Source: Sphingomonas horti
GTDB lineage: Bacteria; Pseudomonadota; Alphaproteobacteria; Sphingomonadales; Sphingomonadaceae
NCBI RefSeq assembly: GCF_009753715.1
Contig: NZ_WQMS01000020.1
Span: 62,001-126,000 of the forward strand
Reading direction: 5' to 3'
Length of the DNA stretch: 64,000 nucleotides
Within the stretch, counting starts at the first letter, position 1, and each line of letters opens with the position of its first letter. Under the pieces are notes generated by a model that was given only the letters and a program-made list of their open reading frames with translations, ran no database searches and was not told where the DNA came from. Below are positions 6,632-15,128 of the stretch, in pieces. The position numbers and the translations under genes were made by a program.

Positions 6632-9481
6632 ATGCGCCGGTCCTGGCTTGCCGCTTCGCTTCTCGCACTTTCCTCCACGGCGCTGGCCCAGACCGCCGCG
6701 CCGGCGCCCTTGTCCGAGCTGTCGCAAGCGGTGAACATTCCGTACGAGCAGTTCACGCTGCCGAACGGCCTCAGGGTCATCGTGTCGACGGATCGCAAGG
6801 CGCCGATCGTCGCGGTTTCGGTCTGGTACAATGTCGGCTCGAAGATGGAGCCCAAGGGCAAGACCGGATACGCTCACCTGTTCGAGCACCTGATGTTCAA
6901 CGGGTCGGAGAATGCGCCGGGCGACTTCTTCAAGCCGCTGCAGGAAATCGGCGCGACCGACGTGAACGGCACCACCTGGTTCGACCGCACCAATTATTTC
7001 GAGACCGTGCCGACGCCGGCGCTGGAGCGCGCTTTGTTCCTCGAAAGCGACCGGATGGGCCATTTCCTGGGTGCCGTCACGCAGGAGAATCTGAAGAACC
7101 AGATCGGCGTCGTCCAGAACGAGAAGAGGCAGGGCGACAACCAGCCGTTCGGGCTGGTCGAATATGCGCAGCTGAAGGCGCTGATTCCCGCTGATCATCC
7201 CTATGGCCATTCGACGATCGGTTCGATGGCCGACCTCGACGCGGCAAGCCTGGACGATGTGAAGGGCTGGTTCCGCCAGCATTACGGACCGAACAACGCC
7301 GTGCTGGTGCTGGCCGGCGACATCGACGTGCCGACGGCGAAGCGGCTGGTCACCAAGTATTTCGGCGACATTCCGAAGGGGCCGCAGCAGGGGCCGGTCG
7401 TCGCGCCGGTGCCGACGCCCGCGCAGCGCATCGACGAAGTGATGAAGGACCGGGTCGCGACGACCCGCATCTATCGCACCTGGGTGGTGCCCGGCCTCAA
7501 CGATCCGGACGCGGTGCCGCTCGACATCGCCGCGAGCGTGCTCGGCGGACTCAGCAGCTCGCGGCTCGACAACGCGCTGGTGCGCGGCGACAAGAGCGCG
7601 GTGCGGGTGAGCGCCGAGCTGCAGCAATTCGCGCAGATCAGCTTTTTCGACGTCCAGGTCGACGTCGCGCCGGGCGTCGACGTGGCCGAGGAAGGACGCA
7701 AGCTCGACCGGCTGATCGCCGACTACATCGCCAACGGGCCGACCGCCGACGAAGTGCTGCGCTCCGCGACCCGCGACGTGGCCGGTCGCACCGCCGCGCT
7801 GGAATCGGTCGGTGGTTTCGGCGGCAAGGCCGTGACCCTGGCCGAAGGCTCGCTCTATTCGAACGATCCGGGCTTCTACAACAAGCAGCTCGCCGCCTAT
7901 GCGGCGGCGACTCCGGCGCAGGTGCGCGCGGCGATGCAGAAATGGCTGAGCCGGCCGATGCTCGCGCTGGTCGTCGAGCCGGGGCCGCGCGGAGCGTATG
8001 AGGAGTCGAAGTCGGTCGCCGGCCCTTCGGGCTTCGCGCCGGCCTATTACCACAAGCCGGGCGAGGCGCCGGTCACCTTCGCGCCGCCGGCCGTGGTCGA
8101 CCGCTCGCAGCTGCCGCCGGTCGGGCCGATTCCGAACCTCGATTTCCCGACCGTCGAGCGTGCGAAGCTCTCGAACGGCATCGAGTTGGTCTATGCGCAG
8201 CGCACGGCGACGCCGATCACCCGGATGGTGGTCAGCTTCGATGCGGGCAACGCCGCCGATCCCGCCGACAAGCTCGGCCTGCAATCGCTGACGCTGTCGC
8301 TGCTCGACGAAGGCACGAAGACGCGTAGCTCGATCCAGATCGCGGAGGAAGAAGAGCGGCTGGGCGCCAATATCGGCGCGGGCACGTCCACCGACCGTAC
8401 CAGCGTCAGCCTGTTCGCATTGTCTCCGAACCTCCAGCCGTCGGTTGAGCTGCTCGCCGATATCCTGCGCAACCCGGCCTTCGCGCCGGCGGAAGTGGAG
8501 CGGCTGCGCAAGCAGCAACTGGTTTCGATCGTCAGCGAAATGACCCAGCCCGGCGGGCTGGCGCAGCGCACGCTATTGCCGGTGCTGTTCGGGCGCGATC
8601 ACCCCTATGGGCGGCCGACCAGCGGGCTGGGCGACGCTGCCGTCGTCGAGCAGCTCAAGCGCGACGAGCTGATCGATTTCCACCGCGCCTGGATCCGGCC
8701 GGACAAGGCAACCATCTTCATCGTCAGCGACCAGCCGCTCGCCAAGGTCCGTGGCGTGCTGGACGCGGCACTCGGCGACTGGAAGGGCGAAGGCGCGCCC
8801 GGCACCAAGGCGTTCACGGCTGCTGTGCCGCCGGCGCAGCCGCGGATCATCCTGGTCGATCGGCCGGATTCGCCCCAGTCGCTGATCTACAGCGGCGAGG
8901 TGACGTCGCTGAAGGGCCGCGACGAGCTGCTGCCCTATATCGCGGCGAACGACGTGCTGGGCGGCAACTTCCTGTCGCGGCTCAACACCGACATTCGCGA
9001 GACCAAAGGCTGGTCGTACGGCGTCAACGGCAGCTTCCGCCGCTTGCTGAACGGCGTGCCCTATATCGTGTCCGCGCCCGTGCAGGCCGACCGGACCGGC
9101 GATTCGGTCGCGGCGATGCAGGCCGATATTCGTGCGTTCCTGACCACGGAGGGCATCACGCCCGAGGAGAAGGAGCGCACGATCCTGGGCTTCGTGCGCG
9201 AGCTGCCGGGCAGCTTCGAAACCGGTTCGGACGTGCTGGGCGGCATGCAGAACAACGTGCTCTACGGCCGGCCGGACGACTATTACGACACGATCGCCAG
9301 CCGCTACCGCGCGCTGACCGCGCCGGAAATGGATAAGGCGATCCGGTCGGTGATCGATCCCTCGAAATTCGTCTGGGTCGTCGTCGGCGACGCGAAAGCG
9401 GTCAAGCCCCAGCTTGACAGGCTCGGCCTGCCCGTCGAGGTGAAGACGGTACCGCAACGAACTGCACAGGGAGAGAAATGA
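6632..9481 (+). CDS. Secreted M16-family (pitrilysin) zinc protease, two M16 domains
   Basis: This 949-aa protein has a signal peptide (MRRSWLAASLLALSSTALAQ) and the inverted zinc motif HLFEH at residues 82-86, with the downstream Glu probably in VVQNEKRQ. The N-terminal half is the active M16 domain. The C-terminal half, from about residue 510, repeats the fold without HxxEH, as is normal for the regulatory half of pitrilysin-type proteases. It should degrade peptides in the periplasm. The start at 6632 has AAGGAG 5 bases upstream. The open frame extends back to 5066 but that part is antisense to the M28 gene. The stop codon overlaps the next gene in an ATGA, so the two are coupled. Confidence 0.93.
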   Translation: MRRSWLAASLLALSSTALAQTAAPAPLSELSQAVNIPYEQFTLPNGLRVIVSTDRKAPIVAVSVWYNVGSKMEPKGKTGYAHLFEHLMFNGSENAPGDFFKPLQEIGATDVNGTTWFDRTNYFETVPTPALERALFLESDRMGHFLGAVTQENLKNQIGVVQNEKRQGDNQPFGLVEYAQLKALIPADHPYGHSTIGSMADLDAASLDDVKGWFRQHYGPNNAVLVLAGDIDVPTAKRLVTKYFGDIPKGPQQGPVVAPVPTPAQRIDEVMKDRVATTRIYRTWVVPGLNDPDAVPLDIAASVLGGLSSSRLDNALVRGDKSAVRVSAELQQFAQISFFDVQVDVAPGVDVAEEGRKLDRLIADYIANGPTADEVLRSATRDVAGRTAALESVGGFGGKAVTLAEGSLYSNDPGFYNKQLAAYAAATPAQVRAAMQKWLSRPMLALVVEPGPRGAYEESKSVAGPSGFAPAYYHKPGEAPVTFAPPAVVDRSQLPPVGPIPNLDFPTVERAKLSNGIELVYAQRTATPITRMVVSFDAGNAADPADKLGLQSLTLSLLDEGTKTRSSIQIAEEEERLGANIGAGTSTDRTSVSLFALSPNLQPSVELLADILRNPAFAPAEVERLRKQQLVSIVSEMTQPGGLAQRTLLPVLFGRDHPYGRPTSGLGDAAVVEQLKRDELIDFHRAWIRPDKATIFIVSDQPLAKVRGVLDAALGDWKGEGAPGTKAFTAAVPPAQPRIILVDRPDSPQSLIYSGEVTSLKGRDELLPYIAANDVLGGNFLSRLNTDIRETKGWSYGVNGSFRRLLNGVPYIVSAPVQADRTGDSVAAMQADIRAFLTTEGITPEEKERTILGFVRELPGSFETGSDVLGGMQNNVLYGRPDDYYDTIASRYRALTAPEMDKAIRSVIDPSKFVWVVVGDAKAVKPQLDRLGLPVEVKTVPQRTAQGEK

Positions 9482-9783
9482 TGGCTGGTGTCGATGGCGA
9501 GTGGGATTGCATCACTAAGTCGCCGCTGGGCGAGCAGAAGTCTGTCTTCACGGTCAAGTCGGACGGCGGCAGCTTCACCGGCTCCAACGTCGGCGCGCAA
9601 GGGGCGCTCGACGTGATCGACGGCAAGGTCGACGGCAACAAGCTGACCTGGAAAATGGAAATGAAGGTGCCGATGCCGATGACGCTCGATTGCCAGGCGA
9701 CGATCGACGGCGACACGCTGACCGGGACGGTGGGCGCCGGCGCTTTCGGCGCGTTCCCGATGACCGGCACGCGGAAGGCCTGA
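9478..9783 (+). CDS. Small beta-rich hypothetical protein, coupled to the M16 peptidase
   Basis: A 101-aa protein without signal peptide or membrane segment. It is made of short alternating strands rich in Gly, Asp and Thr, with GEWDCITKSPLGEQ at the start and DGDTLTGTVGAGAFGAFP near the end. This looks like the small beta-barrel-like domain often attached to hydrolases, where the pattern WxxTxxSPxGEQ...GxxxGTV recurs. The start ATG at 9478 overlaps the M16 stop codon (ATGA), and a second ATG follows at 9481. GGGAGAG lies just upstream. Translational coupling suggests a related task, but no function can be assigned. Confidence 0.72.
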   Translation: MMAGVDGEWDCITKSPLGEQKSVFTVKSDGGSFTGSNVGAQGALDVIDGKVDGNKLTWKMEMKVPMPMTLDCQATIDGDTLTGTVGAGAFGAFPMTGTRKA

Positions 9784-9797
9784 GCTTTCTAAATCCG

Positions 9798-9948
9798 CCC
9801 CGAGCTTGCTCGGGGAGGGGGACCCGCGCAGCGCGGTGGAGGGGCCCGAAACGAAGCGGAGGGTATTGCCGCCCGCTCCGCGGTCGGCCCCTCCCTCCAC
9901 CACTCGCCTACGGCGAGCGGTCCCATCCCCTCGCTAGGCGAGGGGAGG
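9798..9948. repeat. Palindromic repeat, CCTCCCC/GGGGAGG type (copy 2), running into purK
   Basis: The repeat begins with CCCCGAGC...GCTCGGGG, continues with GGGGGACC, GGTGGAGGGGCC, GGCCCCTCC and CCACCACTCGCC, and closes with CCCCTCGC...GCGAGGGG. It has the same architecture as 2671-2824 and 39379-39524. It fills the gap after the small coupled gene. Its right edge overlaps the last codons and the stop codon of purK (9934-9948). Confidence 0.85.
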
Positions 9949-11007
9949 AATAACCTTAGTCACATGCCCCATCTTGCGGCCCGGCCGCACATGCTTGCCG
10001 TACAGGTGCAGCTTCGCGGCGGGATCGCGGAGGATTTCCGGCCAGCTGTTGGCGTCCTCACCGATCAGGTTCTTCATTTCCACGTGCGCACCGACGCGTT
10101 GGGTCGAGCCCAGCGGCAGGCCGCAGACCGCGCGGATGTGGTTCTCGAACTGCGACGTCACCGCGCCTTCGATCGTCCAATGGCCGCTATTGTGAACGCG
10201 GGGCGCCATCTCGTTGAACACCGGGCCGTCGGGGCAGGCGAAGAATTCGCAGGTGAGCAGGCCGATATGGTCGAGCGCGTCGGCGACGGTGCGGGCAAGC
10301 ACGATCGCTTCCGTCGCCTGGTCCAGCACCAGCGCGCGGGCGGGCACGGTCGACGTGTCCAGGATGCCGTGGGTGTGCACATTCTCCGGCGTGTCCCAGA
10401 CCGCCGTCTCGCCGCTTTCGCCACGGCATAGCAGCACAGAGAATTCCGCCTCGAAGGACACGAACCCCTCCAGCACGCAGGGGGCGCCGCGCACGGCCTC
10501 CCAGGCCGCGTCCAGTTCGGAGGCGTCTCGCAGCCGCACCTGGCCCTTGCCGTCATAGCCGAGGCTGGACGTCTTGAGGATCGACGGGGCGCCGATCTCG
10601 GCAAAGGCGTCGCGGAGCTGCTCCAGATTCCGGACGGCGCGGAACGGCGCGGTGCGTCCGGCGAGCTGCCGCACCAGGTCCTTCTCCCGCTCGCGCACGC
10701 GCGAAATCTCGAGCGAGCGCTTGCCCGGCCGGATCGGTACCAGCGCCTCAAGCCGGTCGAGCGCTGCCGGCGGCACATTCTCGAACTCGTAGGTGACGAC
10801 CCCGACTGCCTCCGCGAAGCGGTTCAGCGCATCCGGATCGTCATAGGCGGCCTGCGTCCATTGGGCGCTGACCTCGGTCGCCGGGCCGCTCGCCTCAGGC
10901 GCGTAGACATGGCTGCGATAGCCGAGCTGGGCCGCGGCGATCGCCAGCATCCGGCCGAGCTGTCCGCCGCCCAGAATTCCGATCGTGGCGCCGGGCGGCA
11001 GCGTCAT
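9934..11007 (-). CDS. purK: 5-(carboxyamino)imidazole ribonucleotide synthase
   Basis: PurK (357 aa) is an ATP-grasp enzyme that carboxylates AIR to N5-CAIR with bicarbonate and ATP in purine synthesis. The N-terminal Rossmann-like part shows [13 protein letters not shown] near residues 9-21. The ATP-grasp core has [13 protein letters not shown] and [14 protein letters not shown]. It begins at ATG 11007, overlapping the purE stop by 4 bases (ATGA), so purE and purK are coupled. The normal end of the family is around GRKMGHVT. Here translation continues with KVIPPLA and stops at a TAG inside the palindromic repeat, so the extreme C-terminus is repeat-encoded. The longer frame to 11049 merely reads into purE. 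Confidence 0.95.
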   Translation of the reverse strand: MTLPPGATIGILGGGQLGRMLAIAAAQLGYRSHVYAPEASGPATEVSAQWTQAAYDDPDALNRFAEAVGVVTYEFENVPPAALDRLEALVPIRPGKRSLEISRVREREKDLVRQLAGRTAPFRAVRNLEQLRDAFAEIGAPSILKTSSLGYDGKGQVRLRDASELDAAWEAVRGAPCVLEGFVSFEAEFSVLLCRGESGETAVWDTPENVHTHGILDTSTVPARALVLDQATEAIVLARTVADALDHIGLLTCEFFACPDGPVFNEMAPRVHNSGHWTIEGAVTSQFENHIRAVCGLPLGSTQRVGAHVEMKNLIGEDANSWPEILRDPAAKLHLYGKHVRPGRKMGHVTKVIPPLA

Positions 11008-11492
11008 TCGGGCTCGGCGGCGACGGCGTCGCTCTGCCGCTTGCGCCACGCGGACAGCCGGTCGCCCAGCGCGCCATCCTCGTTCGCCAGGATCGCGGCG
11101 GCGAACAGCGCCGCGTTGACCGCGCCGGGCTTGCCGATCGCGAAGGTTGCTACCGGCACGCCGCCCGGCATCTGCACGATCGACAGCAGGCTATCGAGGC
11201 CGTTCAGCGCCTTCGATTCGATCGGCACGCCCATCACCGGGACGGTCGTCATCGAGGCGGTCATGCCAGGCAGGTGCGCCGCTCCGCCGGCGCCCGCGAT
11301 GATCGCCTTCAGCCCGCGATCGGCCGCGGACCTGGCATAATCATAGAGGCGGTCGGGCGTGCGGTGGGCGGAGACGATGCGCGCTTCGTGGCTGATGCCG
11401 AGCGCGCCGAGAATCTCGGCGGCGTGGCGCATGGTCGGCCAGTCCGACTGGCTGCCCATGATGATGCCCACAAGAGGCGCTGAGTCCGCCAT
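11004..11492 (-). CDS. purE: N5-carboxyaminoimidazole ribonucleotide mutase
   Basis: This 162-aa class I PurE converts N5-CAIR to CAIR in the purine pathway. Signature stretches are [39 protein letters not shown] and [19 protein letters not shown]. The start at 11492 begins [14 protein letters not shown], the usual family beginning. The frame extends to 11537 but that adds a non-conserved leader. The ribosome-binding site is weak (GGGGCAAC). It is the first gene of a purE-purK operon and is divergent from the diguanylate cyclase gene. A C-terminal extension ([11 protein letters not shown]) overlaps the purK start. Confidence 0.96.
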   Translation of the reverse strand: MADSAPLVGIIMGSQSDWPTMRHAAEILGALGISHEARIVSAHRTPDRLYDYARSAADRGLKAIIAGAGGAAHLPGMTASMTTVPVMGVPIESKALNGLDSLLSIVQMPGGVPVATFAIGKPGAVNAALFAAAILANEDGALGDRLSAWRKRQSDAVAAEPE

Positions 11493-11585
11493 TGTTGCCC
11501 CGCTTTTTTGGAGCGCCGCCGTGTAGCCGCCGATCAACGCTATTTCAATCCAGGCCGATTAGAGCGATGATGTCGGGAGGGAAGG

Positions 11586-12140
11586 ATGCAGCAGGTTATT
11601 GATCCCGAAAAGGAAAATGCGGCGCTTCGGGCGCGCGTGGCGGAGCTGGAAGCCCGCATCGCGCAACTCGAGCGGCTGGCCGACAGCGATACGCTGACGC
11701 CGCTGCCCAATCGCCGCCTGTTCTTCCGCGCGATCGAGCGCGCGGTCGCGCAGCGCGCGCGCCACGGCACGCCGGCGGCCTTGCTGTTCGTTGATCTTAA
11801 TCGTCTGAAGGAAATCAACGACGCGCACGGCCACGGCGTCGGCGACGAGGCGCTGATCCACACCGCCTGGGTGCTGCGCGAGAATGTGCGCGGCAGCGAC
11901 GTGGTCGCGCGCATCGGCGGCGACGAATTCGGCGTGCTGCTCGAATATGCGGATGCCGAGGCCGCACGGGAGAAGGCGGCGGCGCTGGTCGCGGCGGTCA
12001 AGGTGTCGCCGCTGCACGGGCGGCTGCCGATCGAAGTCGCGATCGGCGTGACCGCGCTGCAGGCACACGACACGCCCGAAGTCGCGCTCGCTCGCGCGGA
12101 CGCTGAAATGTACAAGGCCAAGCGGCGGGGCGATGCCTAA
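11586..12140 (+). CDS. GGDEF-domain diguanylate cyclase
   Basis: A 184-aa cytoplasmic protein. A short coiled coil (residues 7-32) is followed by one GGDEF domain. The active-site motif GGDEF lies at residues 111-115, the entry motif SDTLTPLPNRR at 34-44, and an intact allosteric inhibition site RGSD at 102-105, exactly five residues before GGDEF. It should make cyclic di-GMP from two GTP and be product-inhibited. There is no sensory domain beyond the coiled coil, so activity may depend on dimerisation or a partner. The stop codon overlaps the convergent stop of the CorC-like gene. Confidence 0.9.
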   Translation: MQQVIDPEKENAALRARVAELEARIAQLERLADSDTLTPLPNRRLFFRAIERAVAQRARHGTPAALLFVDLNRLKEINDAHGHGVGDEALIHTAWVLRENVRGSDVVARIGGDEFGVLLEYADAEAAREKAAALVAAVKVSPLHGRLPIEVAIGVTALQAHDTPEVALARADAEMYKAKRRGDA

Positions 12141-13432
12141 CGCTCGGTCGAGCTGACCAGCAATTTGTCGATCTTGCGGCCGTCCATGTCGACCACCTCG
12201 AACCGCCAGCCCTGTTCCTCGAAGGCTTCCCCGACCGTCGGCAGATGGCGGAGCGCGGCGAGCGCGAAGCCGGCCACCGTCGCATAGTCGCGGTCTTCGG
12301 GCAGCGTCAGGTCGAGCCGCTCGGCAAGCGCGTCGGCGGCCAGCGAGCCGGAGATGAGCAGGCTGCCATCCTCGCGCTCGACACAGTCCGGGTCGGTGCC
12401 CGCGTCCTGATCCGACACGAAATGGCCGGCCAGCGCGATGAACAGGTCGGCAGGCGTGACCAGCCCTTCCAGATGGCCATATTCGTCATGGACCAGCACC
12501 ATCGGCACCTCGGCGCGGCGGAGCGTGTGGAGCGCGTCCATCGCGTCCACCTGGTCCGGCACGATCAGCAGCGGCCGCATCAGCGCGCGCGGGTCGAGCC
12601 GCCGCCCCTCCAGCAGCGCCGCCGCGATGTCTCGGCTCTGCAGCACGCCGACGATGCGGTCGACAGAACCTTCGGCGACCGGCACGCGGGTGTGTGGCGT
12701 CTCGATGAAGCGCTGGCGCAACACTTCCGGATCGGCGTCGGCATCGATCCAGTCGATATCCGTGCGCGGCGTCATCACTTCGCGCACCGGCCGGTCGGCC
12801 AGCCGCACCACGCCCGAGATGATCGCGCGCTCGCTTTCCTCGATCACGCCGGATTTGCTCGCCTCGGCGACGATCAGGTGGAGTTCCTCCGCCGTCACAT
12901 GCTTGTCGGTCTCACGCTTCAGCCCGAGCAGGCGGAAGATCAGCGCGCTGGTCCGGTCGAGCAGCCAGCCGACCGGCGCCGTCGCGCGCGCGAACCAGTC
13001 CATCGGCACCGCCGCGAGCGCGGCGATCGGCTCCGGCGAGCGCAGCGCGAATTGCTTTGGCACCAGCTCGCCGACGATCAGCGAGACGTAGGTGGTGACG
13101 ACGATCGTCACCGCGAACCCGTAATGGGCGGGGATGCCGATCAGCGCGAGCCGTTCACCGACCGGCACTTCCAGCGCCGCGCCCGAAAAGGCGCCGGTCA
13201 GGATGCTGATCAGGGTGATGCCGATCTGGACCGTCGACAGCAGCCGGCCGGGATTGGCCTGAAGCTTCAGCGCGGTCGCGGCACCGGTGCGGCCGACCTT
13301 GATCATCGCCTGCAGCCGCGCCTTGCGTGCGGAGACGATCGCCAGCTCGCACATCGCGAACAGGCCGTTCAGCACGATCAGAGCAACGATGATCGCGACG
13401 CTGAGCCAGGGGAAGGGATGAAGGGGCTGCAT
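12137..13432 (-). CDS. HlyC/CorC-family transporter (DUF21-CBS-CorC_HlyC)
   Basis: This 431-aa inner-membrane protein has a DUF21 (CNNM-like) transmembrane domain in about residues 1-200, with helices at LSVAIIVALIVLNGLFA, STVQIGITLISILTGAF and VTIVVTTYVSLIVGELV. A CBS pair (residues ~210-335) contains REVMTPRTDIDWID and GVLQSRDIAAALLEG. A C-terminal transporter-associated domain (~345-425) follows, with VERSEDG-like VEREDGSLLISG and TVGEAFEEQGWRFEV. Relatives are implicated in Mg2+/Co2+ efflux, and the CBS domains probably bind adenine nucleotides. The substrate here is inferred from the family only. It converges on the diguanylate cyclase gene with a 4-base overlap. Confidence 0.9.
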   Translation of the reverse strand: MQPLHPFPWLSVAIIVALIVLNGLFAMCELAIVSARKARLQAMIKVGRTGAATALKLQANPGRLLSTVQIGITLISILTGAFSGAALEVPVGERLALIGIPAHYGFAVTIVVTTYVSLIVGELVPKQFALRSPEPIAALAAVPMDWFARATAPVGWLLDRTSALIFRLLGLKRETDKHVTAEELHLIVAEASKSGVIEESERAIISGVVRLADRPVREVMTPRTDIDWIDADADPEVLRQRFIETPHTRVPVAEGSVDRIVGVLQSRDIAAALLEGRRLDPRALMRPLLIVPDQVDAMDALHTLRRAEVPMVLVHDEYGHLEGLVTPADLFIALAGHFVSDQDAGTDPDCVEREDGSLLISGSLAADALAERLDLTLPEDRDYATVAGFALAALRHLPTVGEAFEEQGWRFEVVDMDGRKIDKLLVSSTER

Positions 13433-13490
13433 GCCGGAGGTGTAACGTCCTTAGCGGCCAAATGTGGCGGGGAGCAACGCCCCATGCACA

Positions 13491-15128
13491 TCAGGCGGCT
13501 TCCAGCGTCCTTCGCCCCGCACGGGTCCGCATCCGATGGGTGCGTGCCACCTGGGTCGAGCGGCCGATCACCGTGTCCATGAACAGCCATTCCGACGTTG
13601 CCGCCTCGGGCGTCAGCGTCACGGTCATGTAGCCGCGGCCGGCGGTGGAGCACCATTTGAGCTCCGGGTTCGCGCGGACCAGAGCGGTCGAGATGTCGGT
13701 CGGCGGCTCCTGGCGGAAGAAGGATTCATAACCGGGCGAGGTGACGCTGTGGCCGTCGAACTCGACGCCGGCGCGCTTGCCGTCCTGCGACAGCTCGAAG
13801 CCCCAGGCATTGTGGCTGTCGCCCGCCAGGATGACGAGGTCCGCGTCCGCGGCCTGGGCCGCCTGGAGCAGTCGCGCGCGGGCGGCCGGATAGCCGCCCC
13901 AGCTGTCGAAGTCGCTCGGCAGGCCCAGTTTCGCCGCGAGCAGCGCCGCCTTGATGCGCGCGGCGATATAATCGGCCGCGTCGGGCGAAATCCAGTTCGC
14001 CGCCTCGGGCGGGGCGACCTGCCGCCCGACGATCGTGCCGACGCCGACCACCTGCCAGCGCTTCCTGGCACGCACGGAGCGATGCAGTTCCTCGGCGAGC
14101 CAATGTTCCTGCGTCGTTCCCATCATCGAGCGGGCCGGGTCTGCCCAGGCCCCGTCGCGGAAGGCGGTCAGCGCCGCGACCGGATCGGCTGCGCCTTTCA
14201 GCGCGGCCTCCAGAGACGGCGCCTGGCCGCGCCCGATCAACCGCGTCTCGGTGCGGAAATAGGTGCCGAGGTCGCCGATCTCGTAAGTGGCGTAGGGCTT
14301 GTCGGAAACCGGCATCCATTCGCGCCAGGCCTGCATTGCCGCGATCTTGCGCTCGGTATAGTCGCCTTCGCCCGGATTGTGGTTCTCGGCGCCGCCTTCC
14401 CAGCTGTCGTTTGCCGTCTCGTGGTCGTCGACCGACGGGATGATCGGCAGGCGCGCGTGGAGCGCCTGCAGGTCCGGGTCGGCGCGGTAGCAGGCATAGC
14501 GGGTGCGATAGTCGGCGAGGTGGATCAGCTCGTTCGCGGGCTCCAGCACGCGCGCGGCGACCGCGTCGCGCTCGCTGGGGTAGGTGCCGCGCTTATATTC
14601 GTACAGATAGTCGCCGAGGTGGATGCCCAGATGCAGGTCGTCGCGCTGGGCGGCGTGGGCATAGGCATTGAAATAGCCGAACGGCAGGTTGGCGCAGGAG
14701 AACACCGCCATCCGCCATTCGGGCACGCGGCCCTCGGGCAAGGTGCGGGTGCGGCCGATGGGCGAGACTTCGCCGCTCGCCGTGAAGCGGTAGAAATAGG
14801 GGCGGCCCGGCTCCAGGCCGGCGACGGTGACTTTCGCGGTCCAGTCGCGCCAGGGGCCGGTGATGACGTCGCCGCCGGCGACGATGCGGCGAAAGTCGGC
14901 GGTGTCCGAGATTTCGGCGTGCACGTGCGCGCTGGCGCCCTGCGCGGGGACGTAGCGGGTCCAGAGCAGCACCGAATCCTGCGCCGGCTCGCCCGATGCG
15001 ACGTTGTGGGTGAAGCCTCGCGCCGCGACGAGCTGCGCCAGCGCCGTGCTTCCGCCTGGCAGCAGCAGCGCGCCGAGGCCGAACGCGCCTCCCTTCACCA
15101 GCGAACGGCGATCGATCCTCAGCGTCAT
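13491..15128 (-). CDS. phoD: PhoD-type alkaline phosphatase, Tat-exported
   Basis: A 545-aa PhoD-family phosphodiesterase/alkaline phosphatase. The N-terminus carries a twin-arginine signal (DRRSLVKGG, then a hydrophobic stretch ending ALA near residue 31). An immunoglobulin-like PhoD N-terminal domain occupies about residues 37-130. The metal centre motifs are SCAN (Cys145), HLGDYLYEY (Asp173, Tyr176), VDDHETAND (Asp234-His236) and LAGDSHNAW near the C-terminal third. It should release phosphate from phosphoesters in the periplasm. The start at 15128 overlaps the stop of the preceding kynureninase-like gene by 4 bases, so they are coupled. No Pho-box-like sequence is evident, and its linkage to tryptophan catabolism is unusual. 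Confidence 0.92.
   Translation of the reverse strand: MTLRIDRRSLVKGGAFGLGALLLPGGSTALAQLVAARGFTHNVASGEPAQDSVLLWTRYVPAQGASAHVHAEISDTADFRRIVAGGDVITGPWRDWTAKVTVAGLEPGRPYFYRFTASGEVSPIGRTRTLPEGRVPEWRMAVFSCANLPFGYFNAYAHAAQRDDLHLGIHLGDYLYEYKRGTYPSERDAVAARVLEPANELIHLADYRTRYACYRADPDLQALHARLPIIPSVDDHETANDSWEGGAENHNPGEGDYTERKIAAMQAWREWMPVSDKPYATYEIGDLGTYFRTETRLIGRGQAPSLEAALKGAADPVAALTAFRDGAWADPARSMMGTTQEHWLAEELHRSVRARKRWQVVGVGTIVGRQVAPPEAANWISPDAADYIAARIKAALLAAKLGLPSDFDSWGGYPAARARLLQAAQAADADLVILAGDSHNAWGFELSQDGKRAGVEFDGHSVTSPGYESFFRQEPPTDISTALVRANPELKWCSTAGRGYMTVTLTPEAATSEWLFMDTVIGRSTQVARTHRMRTRAGRRTLEAA

Noticed and set aside
4892-8518. A 1208-aa open frame on the minus strand extending the M28 gene far to the right
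   Set aside because: The part beyond 6529 is antisense to the M16 protease, is Arg/His-rich with no family pattern, and the M28 protein has a clear signal peptide and ribosome site at 6529.
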